Assembly: GCF_030268205.1 (NCBI RefSeq)
Contig: NZ_BSQF01000001.1
Span: 664,649-728,648, forward strand
Source: Allomuricauda sp. NBRC 101325
GTDB lineage: Bacteria > Bacteroidota > Bacteroidia > Flavobacteriales > Flavobacteriaceae
Direction: 5' to 3'
Length of the DNA: 64,000 nucleotides
Below the pieces are notes generated by a model. That model made no database searches. It had not been told where the DNA came from and saw nothing but the letters and a program-made list of their open reading frames with translations. Made by a program: the position numbers and the translations under genes. Positions 1 to 7,805 of this stretch are shown piece after piece. How positions within the stretch are numbered: the stretch's first letter is position 1; the number at the start of each line of letters is the position of its first letter.

Positions 1-82
1 TGCAAGAAATGAATGGGGATGGCAGCCTGAATATGACCTAGATCAGACTACCGCTGAAATGCTCGAAAACCTAAAAAAGTAG
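1..82 (+). CDS. NAD-dependent epimerase/dehydratase, C-terminal end (partial)
   Basis: This is the 3' end of a gene that begins before the window. Reading from base 2 it encodes about 26 residues ending in LENLKK and a TAG stop at 80-82. The string WGWQPEYDL followed by an M-L-x-x-L helix resembles the extreme C-terminus of short-chain epimerases of the L-threonine 3-dehydrogenase / UDP-sugar epimerase type. Only the tail is visible, so the exact enzyme cannot be named. It ends one base from the stop of the converging gene on the other strand. Confidence 0.55.
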   Translation, partial: ARNEWGWQPEYDLDQTTAEMLENLKK

Positions 83-83
83 G

Positions 84-407
84 CTACTCCTCATCGTCGT
101 TGGAATAATCGTCTTCTTCTTCGTCTGGAAGTTTGCCCAAATCTTCGGAGTCAAGATCGGTAGTTTCATTATCCTCCTCGTCCTCATCATAATTGGCCAT
201 GGAGTGTTCCAATTTGGAACTGATCTTTACCAAATACTTAGTGTCTTCAGTTGACACCTCAACGGCTTCAATGGATTCTCCTTTCAGATTTTTGAAGTTG
301 ATGACATCATCGTCACCATAGCCATCAGGATACTTTTCCACCAAAAGTTTCAGAACTTCCGGGGTAAGTTTCTTAAAATCTACTATTACACGTTTGAGGT
401 TATGCAT
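84..407 (-). CDS. Acidic hypothetical protein, 107 aa
   Basis: This is a small cytoplasmic protein with no signal peptide or membrane segment. The N-terminal 70 residues look folded (RVIVDFKKLTPEVLKLLVEKYP, then beta-rich stretches). The last 35 residues are almost entirely Asp/Glu/Asn and probably disordered. I recognise the layout as a conserved flavobacterial hypothetical protein but know of no function. It converges tail-to-tail with the epimerase with a 1-nt gap. A highly acidic tail could serve in binding a basic partner or as a DNA mimic, but that is speculation. Confidence 0.75.
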   Translation of the reverse strand: MHNLKRVIVDFKKLTPEVLKLLVEKYPDGYGDDDVINFKNLKGESIEAVEVSTEDTKYLVKISSKLEHSMANYDEDEEDNETTDLDSEDLGKLPDEEEDDYSNDDEE

Positions 408-598
408 TGCTTTGGGATTGATTTGTGATTGACCTAAAATTAGAATAAAAGTGTTGACATAGAAAAATTATTAAATAAAAATTATCCATTGAATTCATCT
501 GCACATCTTTTTTGAAATCCAAGGACTGGACAGAGAATTAAAATAATTGTTTATCTTCAAATTCTAACCAATAGGTAATTTGCCAAAAATCCAGGACT

Positions 599-1882
599 AT
601 GAGCCTACTCAAAGACCTGCCAGAACTAGAAAAAGCTGGGGTCATCTCTTCGGAGACCGCAGCAAAAATTGAAGCCTACTACAAATCGCAACATGGTTCA
701 TCCACCAATAAGCTTTTTGTGGTCTTCGGCATTTTGGGAGCCATCTTGGTGGGTTTGGGCATTATTTTGATCATTGCCCATAATTGGGATGAGCTTTCTA
801 AAGTCTCCAAAACAGCAATCTCATTTTTACCCCTACTGGTTGGGCAATTTTTTTGTGGTTTTGCACTTTTCAAGAAAAAAGAAAGCGTGACCTGGCGCGA
901 AAGCGCCTCTGCATTTTTGTTCTTTGCAGTTGGAGCAAGTATTTCATTGGTTAGCCAAGTGTACAATATTCCAGGAGATATTGGTTCGTTCTTGCTCACA
1001 TGGATGTTACTTTGCCTTCCTCTTTTTTATGTGATGAATTCCTCGACAACTTCATTACTATACTTAATTGGAATTACCTATTACGCCTGTGAAACCAGTT
1101 ATTGGAACTATCCCACCACAACTTCGTATCCGTATTGGATCTTATTGCTGTTGGCGCTACCCTATTACTACCTATTATTAAAAAATAAACCCAATAGCAA
1201 TTTTACCAGTTTCCATCATTGGTTGGTTCCACTATCTGTAGTCATTGTTTTAGGAACCGTTGCTGATAAGTTTGAAGAGTTGATGTTTATCGCATACATC
1301 AGCTTGTTTGGTCTAATTTATTTGGTCGGGGAAAGCAAGTTTTTTGCTAGTCAGCTGAGTTTTAGGAATGGCTATCGCATATTAGGTTCGTTGGGGACCA
1401 TTATTTGTCTACTAATTTTAAGCTTTGATGATTTTTGGGATCATTTGAGAAACAAAAGCTTTTTGTTAAATGAAATCATCGGTTCGCCAGAATTCATTGT
1501 TTCTACAATTATTTCAGTTGCTGCCATAGTATTATTGTATTTTCATTTCAAAAATAAAGGGGCAAAGAATTTAAAACCCATCGTCCCCGTATTCCTCACT
1601 TTTATTCCCATTTTTATTTTGGGATATTATGCACCCTATGCCATATTATTGGTCAACATTTTGATTTTTCTGATTGCCCTCCAAACCATTCGGGTAGGGG
1701 CCCATCAAAACCATTTGGGCATTCTCAATTACGGATTGCTCACTATTGCGATATTGATCATTTGCAGATTCTTCGATTCCAACCTTAGTTATGTGTTGCG
1801 AGGGATGTTATTTGTAATTGTTGGTGCAGGTTTCTTTTTTGCGAATTACTGGATGCTCAAAAAAAGAAAGGAACATGGATAA
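599..1882 (+). CDS. DUF2157 domain membrane protein
   Basis: This 427-aa integral membrane protein has a cytoplasmic N-terminus (residues 1-38, beginning LLKDLPELEKAGVIS). About ten or more hydrophobic segments follow, from residue 40 to the C-terminus, which ends in a basic KKRKEHG. The N-terminal segment and the first membrane spans match the DUF2157 family. The family has no established biochemical role; members commonly sit directly before a GDYXXLXY protein, as here. The next gene starts inside this one with an 8-nt overlap (1875-1882), which suggests translational coupling. The ATG at 599 is the only start that keeps the whole family domain. Confidence 0.85.
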   Translation: MSLLKDLPELEKAGVISSETAAKIEAYYKSQHGSSTNKLFVVFGILGAILVGLGIILIIAHNWDELSKVSKTAISFLPLLVGQFFCGFALFKKKESVTWRESASAFLFFAVGASISLVSQVYNIPGDIGSFLLTWMLLCLPLFYVMNSSTTSLLYLIGITYYACETSYWNYPTTTSYPYWILLLLALPYYYLLLKNKPNSNFTSFHHWLVPLSVVIVLGTVADKFEELMFIAYISLFGLIYLVGESKFFASQLSFRNGYRILGSLGTIICLLILSFDDFWDHLRNKSFLLNEIIGSPEFIVSTIISVAAIVLLYFHFKNKGAKNLKPIVPVFLTFIPIFILGYYAPYAILLVNILIFLIALQTIRVGAHQNHLGILNYGLLTIAILIICRFFDSNLSYVLRGMLFVIVGAGFFFANYWMLKKRKEHG

Positions 1883-2450
1883 AAAGAAAACCACAATAGC
1901 GCTTTTTGCCTTGGTTGTTTTGGCACAACTTTTCGTCCCTGCTAAAATGATATGGGACCAAGAAGATGTTATACGAACTGGAACAGAGTACAAATTTAAA
2001 ACTGCTCCAGTTGACCCCAATGATCCTTTTCGTGGTAAATACATAACCTTAAGTTTTGATCACAACACAGTTGAAGTGGAAAAAACCGAAGATTGGCATC
2101 AAGGTGATGAAGTTTATGCAATCATAAGCAATGGAAAAGATGGCTTTGCTCACATTGATTCTATTGCCAAGGAGAAACCTTTAAAAAATCAAGATTACCT
2201 AAAGGCAGAAATAGGATTCTCTACCGGAATTTCGAATAAAGTGAGTATAGATTATCCTTTTGACCGATTTTATATGGAAGAATCAAAGGCCGAGGATGCA
2301 GAATACACTTACTGGAGTTCACAGCGGGATTCCACCAAAATCACTTATGCTTTGGTAAGCATTAAAAATGGTCAAGCCGTTATAAAAGATGTTATGATCG
2401 ATGGGGTATCGATAGTAGAATTGGTAAAAAAAGAACAAGACGAAAATTAA
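1875..2450 (+). CDS. GDYXXLXY domain protein
   Basis: This 191-aa protein has one N-terminal membrane anchor (about residues 6-27) and an extracytoplasmic domain. The family motif is present as D-P-N-D-P-F-R-G-K-Y-I-T-L-S-F at residues 47-61, close to the GDYxxLxY signature with GK for GD and F for the last Y. I chose the ATG at 1875 because MDKKKTTIALF gives a normal anchor. A longer reading from 1818 would lie wholly inside the DUF2157 gene. The two proteins form a recurrent pair and probably one membrane complex of unknown function. Confidence 0.85.
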   Translation: MDKKKTTIALFALVVLAQLFVPAKMIWDQEDVIRTGTEYKFKTAPVDPNDPFRGKYITLSFDHNTVEVEKTEDWHQGDEVYAIISNGKDGFAHIDSIAKEKPLKNQDYLKAEIGFSTGISNKVSIDYPFDRFYMEESKAEDAEYTYWSSQRDSTKITYALVSIKNGQAVIKDVMIDGVSIVELVKKEQDEN

Positions 2451-2829
2451 ATGGCCTCCCACTAAGAATCAACCCTATTTCTAGATTAAGAATATGGGTG
2501 AATCGTGAATCTAATTATCGTTTTATCCTTCTTTTTTTAGGTTCCATAAAACTAAGATTACCCCTCAAATCGTATTTTATACACATTAAAAATTACAGGG
2601 CGCAATAAAAAAATAAATTGACTTACCACATAGAATCAATCAATCGCGATGGAGTCAAAATGCAGAAATATTATGTTAATCACTTTATAATTTAACAAAT
2701 TGAATAAAAAAAGGAGTTTGTAGAACCCATGAATACTCGATTTATTATTTCATCTAAAATATAAGTTTTAACATACTGTGCATCTTAGGATTATATAATT
2801 TTGGCTAAATTTTATTTCATGCATTTTTA
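2451..2829. other. Non-coding gap, 379 bp
   Basis: This AT-rich intergenic stretch lies between the GDYXXLXY gene and the next operon, both on the plus strand. I see no convincing open reading frame on either strand and no strong hairpin terminator. Its only recognisable element is a Bacteroidota-type -7 box near its right end. Confidence 0.6.
2796..2803 (+). promoter_or_regulatory. Candidate -7 box (TAnnTTTG)
   Basis: TAATTTTG matches the Bacteroidota -7 consensus TAnnTTTG and lies 26 bp before the ATG of the serine-hydrolase-like gene at 2830. No clear TTG -33 element is visible at the usual spacing, so this is a partial match only. Confidence 0.35.
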
Positions 2830-3732
2830 ATGAGGATCCCCTATTTCGCATTTTTCTTTTTTACAGTTTGTCTTTCCATATCTGGACAGCAATCCCTACC
2901 ATTAAAAGTCGGAAACGATAAGGTCAAACCTTTGACCAAATTGGTGGACACTTCCCTTCAGGCAAATCTTGAGGAGGAAATCCTTAGCAACCAGATTTGG
3001 TCTCAATTGGTTTCACAAAAAAAGATGGCAATCGGCATAGTCGATTTAAGCAATCCTGAACAAGTCAGGTTTGCCAGAATTAACGGCAACCATATGATGT
3101 ATGCGGCAAGTTTGCCTAAAATTGCCATTTTGCTATCTGCCATGGATGCCATTGAAAAAGGGGAATTGTTGGAAACTGCAGAGGTAAAAAAAGATATGCG
3201 GTTAATGATCAGCAAATCCGACAATGCCGCATCTACCCGAATGATCGATAGGATCGGCTATGCCAAAATAGAATCTGTGATGACCGACCCAAATTATGCG
3301 TTCTATGATGAGGAAAATGGCGGTGGATTATGGGTGGGTAAACGATATGGTGGTGGTGGTGATACCAATAGGGAACCTTTAAAGCAATTGAGTCATGCCG
3401 CTTCGGTCACACAAGTGTGCCGCTTTTATTATTTATTGGCCAACGGACAACTTGTAAATGAGAAGCGATCAAAGCAAATGCTCGGCATCATGGAAAATCC
3501 GGAACTACATCACAAATTTGTGAACACTTTGGACATTATAGCGCCATCCGCACGTTTATTTCGAAAGTCCGGCTCATGGAAAACCTATCATTCCGATTCT
3601 ATTTTGGTTTGGGGCAAAGATTCCAATCGCAGATACATACTGGTTGCCCTTATTGATGATCCAGATGGGGAGCAAATCATCAGAAATTTGGTAAAGCCAG
3701 TGGAAAAAGTATTGAAAAAATCCGAAATTTAG
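2830..3732 (+). CDS. Class A beta-lactamase-fold serine hydrolase, exported
   Basis: This 300-aa protein has a signal peptide of about 20 residues (hydrophobic FAFFFFTVCLSIS, then GQQ). The penicillin-recognising fold motifs occur in order: S94-L-P-K97 (SxxK nucleophile), S130-D-N132 and K246-S-G248. I do not see the ExxLN omega-loop motif that supplies Glu166 in true class A beta-lactamases, so drug hydrolysis is unlikely. A peptidoglycan- or ester-directed role is as plausible. It is the first gene of a pair; the transporter-like gene starts 22 bp after its stop. A second protein of the same fold is encoded at 6543-7805. Confidence 0.8.
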   Translation: MRIPYFAFFFFTVCLSISGQQSLPLKVGNDKVKPLTKLVDTSLQANLEEEILSNQIWSQLVSQKKMAIGIVDLSNPEQVRFARINGNHMMYAASLPKIAILLSAMDAIEKGELLETAEVKKDMRLMISKSDNAASTRMIDRIGYAKIESVMTDPNYAFYDEENGGGLWVGKRYGGGGDTNREPLKQLSHAASVTQVCRFYYLLANGQLVNEKRSKQMLGIMENPELHHKFVNTLDIIAPSARLFRKSGSWKTYHSDSILVWGKDSNRRYILVALIDDPDGEQIIRNLVKPVEKVLKKSEI

Positions 3733-3754
3733 TCATTGGATAGCCCTTTGACCA

Positions 3755-6556
3755 ATGATCTACAACCTTGCAAATAACTTTTTTGACATAAGAAAGGGAG
3801 AATACAAAATCTCCCTTTTTATGTTTTGCTACATATTTCTGATCATATCGGTACTGTTGATCATTAAACCCACGATCAACGCTTTGTTTCTTTCAGAGCT
3901 TGGAGCCGAAAAACTATCGATAGCTTATTTGTTGGTTGCTTTTACCGCTGTGGGCAGTTCTTTTTTCTACACTCGAATCCTGAACAAGTTCGAGTTGAAC
4001 CACATCATCAAAACCACACTTACCACCTCCATTATTGTTTTGATAGCACTGGGGAGCCTTTTGAAAATTGGGCTTATGAACACCTATTTGCTCTTTTTCT
4101 TTTATATCTGGGTGGCCATATACGCCGTATTGTCCGCCTCCCAGTTTTGGGTCTTGGCCAATTTGGTCTTCAATGTTCGGGATGCGAAACGACTTTTTGG
4201 TTTTATTGGATCAGGAGCCATTTTAGGAGGAATTTTTGGCGGGTACCTTACCTCCATTCTTGCTCCCCTTTTTGGTAATGAGATCATGATTTTTATTGCC
4301 GCTCTTCTGCTACTGGGATGTTTCCCGCTTTTACGATTTATATGGAAGCTACGGGTAAATAAATTGGATGAGTTCAAACAGAAAAAAAGAATCTCTTTAA
4401 CCGATGGGCATCCGTACAAATTAATCAAAAAATCCCGCCACCTTACCTATATGGCGCTTACCGTTGCCGTTGGGGTTTTGGTGGCCAAATTGGTAGATTA
4501 TCTCTTTAGTGATTTTGCTGCCAAATCCATAGCTGATCCAGAAGAACTTACCTCGTTTCTTGCCTTTTGGTTTTCCACATTCAATTTATTGTCTTTAGGG
4601 GTACAACTATTACTTACCCATCGAATCGTAGGTATCTGGGGGGTTGGTTTTTCGTTGTTGTTACTGCCTTTGGGAATCCTGTTAGGATCTGTTTTTTTCT
4701 TGATTTTACCAGAACTATCAGCAATTGTAGCCATTAAGGCCATGGACGGTATTTTAAAACAATCCATTAATAAAAGTGCATCGGAATTGCTGGCACTTCC
4801 CTTGCCTTTCGAATTAAAAAACCGTACAAAATCTTTTATTGATGTTGTGGTGGACAGTATTGCTACAGGTTTTGCCGGATTATTGCTCATTTTCTTTGTG
4901 AACGGGTTAGACCTTGGCACCATGAGCATTACCCTACTCATTATTGGGTTGGTTCTGGTCTGGATCCTCTTCGTGGGGGTTTTACGCAAAGAATACTACA
5001 TCACTTTCAAAAAGAATCTGGAAAATGTTTCGGACAAAACCACCCATGTTTCCAATACAAAAGTGAAGAACGTGTCAGTCGTTGAAGGAATGCGAAACGT
5101 ATTTTCCAATGGAACGGAAGAGCAATTGCTCTTTATGCTCAACAAACTGATGGAAATCAACGATAGAAGATTCTCCAAAGATGTTTTGAGATTGCTAAAC
5201 CATCCATCCTTGAAGGTAAAAGCCGCTGCAATGCGAAACCTTTTTTTTTTGGATAAAACCACAATGGTGGTCAATATAAATGAACTTTTGGGCTGTGGGG
5301 ATGAAGAATTGACCTTGGCGACTTTTGAGTATTTGTTGCTGCATGCCGATCAACATGAAGAATATGTTTTTGACCAGTTTTTGGATGCGGACGACCCATT
5401 GATCAGAGATACGGCCCTCTATTGTTTGGCAAGGGAAAGCGCAGGAAACCATACGTTGAAAGCTAGATATGATTTGGAAGGCAGACTGGGCAAACGATTG
5501 TCCCAAAATGAACCATCCATAAATCCACTGGTTTTAAAATCGATTGGAGCTGCGGGCTATGCCCAATTTTACCCTGTGATTCTAGAAAACCTAAAGGAAA
5601 AGGATGAGGTTTTAAAGCAGGCTGCTATAATTGCCGCAGGTATAAGTATGCATCCCATGTTCATCGATACCTTATTGCATCTGCTTCCCCAAAAAGCAAC
5701 ACGACCATTGGTTGTGGAAGCACTGAACAACTATGGCCCAAGAATTCTTCCCCTATTGGTGTCGCATGTTAAAAATCGTTCTGTTAACCTAGAGATCTGC
5801 CGATTTGTCCCATTAGTATGCAGGTCGTTCATGTCTAAGGAAGCGGTGCATTCCCTATTTCAACTTTTTGATGATGTTGATCTGAGCATTCGTTTAGAAG
5901 TGGTACGAGCCTTGAGCGACATTCGTAAAGAGCGCCCCACATTGCGCTTCAACAGATTTAAGATAGTTTCCAAAATTTTTGAGGAATGCAAATTGTACCA
6001 CCAGACCCTTTCGGCCATGCATACCCAAATTATAATCTCGTACCGGAACCGCAAAAAATCTGGCGCACATATAGATTCCGAGGAAAGGGATGCCCGTGCT
6101 TCATTGCTGGAATTATTGGAAAAAAGACTTGATTCCGGTTTGGAACGCATATTCAAGCTTTTGGGCTTAAAATATGTACAGGAAGATGTGCAAAATGCCT
6201 ATTTGGGGCTTTTGAGCCCAAAAGAAGAATCAAGAATAAAAGCCATTGAGTTTTTGGACAACCTACTAACAGGAAATCTGAAGCAAAAACTACTGCCCAT
6301 TATTGAAGAGGCCGCCATGGACTTTTCTTCGGAAGAGGCCATTCAAAAAATCAAACACAATATTCCAAGTGAGATGGAGTGTTTTGAGCAATTGCTGCAA
6401 GTACCGGACGTAAATTTGAAGTTGGCCGTCATCTACCTTATCGGAAAACAAAAAGATAGCCGTTTTAAGCCCCTTTTAGAACGATTTGTTGCTGACAACA
6501 ATCAAAAATTAAAGGATTTTGCCTTAAAAGCTTTGGATGACATCAACCCTTCTTAA
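3755..6556 (+). CDS. ATP/ADP-translocase-like membrane protein with C-terminal HEAT repeats
   Basis: This 933-aa protein has two parts. Residues 1-412 carry about 12 hydrophobic segments and start FDIRKGEYKISLFMFCYIF. This resembles the nucleotide transporter (NTT/Npt, AAA family) and related MFS-like carriers, including a conserved WVLANLVFNVRDAKRLFGFI-type loop. Residues 430-930 form a soluble domain of repeated helical pairs (DPLIRDTALYCLA, NLKLAVIYLIGK and similar), typical of HEAT repeats. Classical members exchange ATP/ADP or take up nucleotides. Free-living Bacteroidota members are uncharacterised and substrate cannot be read from sequence. It lies 22 bp behind the serine hydrolase and overlaps the converging gene by 14 nt. 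Confidence 0.7.
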   Translation: MIYNLANNFFDIRKGEYKISLFMFCYIFLIISVLLIIKPTINALFLSELGAEKLSIAYLLVAFTAVGSSFFYTRILNKFELNHIIKTTLTTSIIVLIALGSLLKIGLMNTYLLFFFYIWVAIYAVLSASQFWVLANLVFNVRDAKRLFGFIGSGAILGGIFGGYLTSILAPLFGNEIMIFIAALLLLGCFPLLRFIWKLRVNKLDEFKQKKRISLTDGHPYKLIKKSRHLTYMALTVAVGVLVAKLVDYLFSDFAAKSIADPEELTSFLAFWFSTFNLLSLGVQLLLTHRIVGIWGVGFSLLLLPLGILLGSVFFLILPELSAIVAIKAMDGILKQSINKSASELLALPLPFELKNRTKSFIDVVVDSIATGFAGLLLIFFVNGLDLGTMSITLLIIGLVLVWILFVGVLRKEYYITFKKNLENVSDKTTHVSNTKVKNVSVVEGMRNVFSNGTEEQLLFMLNKLMEINDRRFSKDVLRLLNHPSLKVKAAAMRNLFFLDKTTMVVNINELLGCGDEELTLATFEYLLLHADQHEEYVFDQFLDADDPLIRDTALYCLARESAGNHTLKARYDLEGRLGKRLSQNEPSINPLVLKSIGAAGYAQFYPVILENLKEKDEVLKQAAIIAAGISMHPMFIDTLLHLLPQKATRPLVVEALNNYGPRILPLLVSHVKNRSVNLEICRFVPLVCRSFMSKEAVHSLFQLFDDVDLSIRLEVVRALSDIRKERPTLRFNRFKIVSKIFEECKLYHQTLSAMHTQIIISYRNRKKSGAHIDSEERDARASLLELLEKRLDSGLERIFKLLGLKYVQEDVQNAYLGLLSPKEESRIKAIEFLDNLLTGNLKQKLLPIIEEAAMDFSSEEAIQKIKHNIPSEMECFEQLLQVPDVNLKLAVIYLIGKQKDSRFKPLLERFVADNNQKLKDFALKALDDINPS

Positions 6557-7805
6557 CAATTTTATCTATGGCAGAGGCCAAATACATATGGTCGGATGCT
6601 GAATTTTTCCGCAGTACGTTGGTCATCAACACCACCATATACTTGCAATTATCAGGGTGTTCCACTATGATGACCGAGTTCATAAAATTCTGCACGTTGC
6701 CCATGTATTTTCCGCATTCCTCGCCTTTGCTTCGGTCACACTTGTATAGACTGCCCGATTTAAAATAAACGGCAGCATCTTTCAAGGATGGAGATTGCGC
6801 ATATCGAATCCGTCTATCGGTCATATACATCAAGCGTTTCATTTCTAAGCTGCTATCCTCATCAATTACCTTACCTTGCTCCAATTGCACCAAAAATTTC
6901 ATGAGACCAAAAGGAGTGCCTATACTTCCGCCTTTATCCCCCACATAGGTGTTCGCTCCTGAAGTGAAAAAACTTCCCAAACGCCATTCATCAGTTGTTA
7001 TGCCCAAATCCCGTAGTGGAAGATTGACCACATCGTTGGCCAAATCGGTCAATTCCTTTTTAGGGGTTTCCTTAAAATACGCCATGGCCTCCTCTTCGGT
7101 TAATACGGGATACTTATCGCCGAAGGCAGCCATCAACAGTGCTTCGCGCCAAACGATACTTGCCGCCCCGTTATTACTTACCGAAAGCATGTGATCGGCC
7201 CATTCATACAAACTAAAAACATCGCTGGCCACTACTTGCCTTTTGACCAAGGTGTTTTTCTCCACATCAAAAATTGGGATGGTATGTTCATCGGTAAGGC
7301 CCCAAACACCAGCCTTTACGACTTTGTTTTTCAACAATTTAGTACGCAGCTCGAAGGAATCGGGGTAAATTTTGGCCAATTGTTCGAAAAGTGCGGTAAG
7401 CACGGCCAATTTGCCCACACTTCCCGGTTGATAGCCCAAGGTCTTGTTTCGTTCGGCATACCGAACACTATCGGGATTGGAAATGTCCAATATCGTCAGG
7501 GAATAACTTTTGTCCAAACCACGGAACAAAGCCCCAATCTCCTTTTGAAAAGATTCGTCCACCACAAAAAAACTTCCCACACTATCTTCCCTTCTGGAAA
7601 GTAAGTTCAATTTGATGTCTTCCCATGATTTTTTTGCGCCTTCGGGCAAAGGGGTAGATTCTTTCAACTCCCCATTTTTAACCATTTCCAATCGTTTGAG
7701 TCGCTTTATTCCCGTACGTTCGTAGCCATCGATGGGATATTCCACCATTTCAGTGAAACCCAATCCGATTAAACCTAAAAATCCTAAAACAAGTATCTTT
7801 TTCAT
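6543..7805 (-). CDS. Class A beta-lactamase-like fold protein, exported
   Basis: This 420-aa protein has an N-terminal hydrophobic signal (KILVLGFLGLIGLGF). Fold motifs are S129-V-G-K132, S210-N-N212 (SDN equivalent) and K349-S-G351, all in the right order. It carries about 100 extra residues before the catalytic domain. A pair of cysteines brackets a short insert after KSG (C356 and C364), which may form a disulfide in the periplasm. Its ATG (7805) directly abuts the stop codon of the upstream dikinase gene (7806-7808), so the two are almost certainly co-translated. True beta-lactamase activity is not supported. It may be a structural or peptidoglycan-binding relative. Confidence 0.75.
   Translation of the reverse strand: MKKILVLGFLGLIGLGFTEMVEYPIDGYERTGIKRLKRLEMVKNGELKESTPLPEGAKKSWEDIKLNLLSRREDSVGSFFVVDESFQKEIGALFRGLDKSYSLTILDISNPDSVRYAERNKTLGYQPGSVGKLAVLTALFEQLAKIYPDSFELRTKLLKNKVVKAGVWGLTDEHTIPIFDVEKNTLVKRQVVASDVFSLYEWADHMLSVSNNGAASIVWREALLMAAFGDKYPVLTEEEAMAYFKETPKKELTDLANDVVNLPLRDLGITTDEWRLGSFFTSGANTYVGDKGGSIGTPFGLMKFLVQLEQGKVIDEDSSLEMKRLMYMTDRRIRYAQSPSLKDAAVYFKSGSLYKCDRSKGEECGKYMGNVQNFMNSVIIVEHPDNCKYMVVLMTNVLRKNSASDHMYLASAIDKIVKKG

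Noticed and set aside
4498-4989. Long minus-strand frame inside the transporter-like gene
   Set aside because: It is antisense to a well-supported gene, and its protein is rich in Ser, Pro and Asn with no domain pattern. It is a shadow frame.
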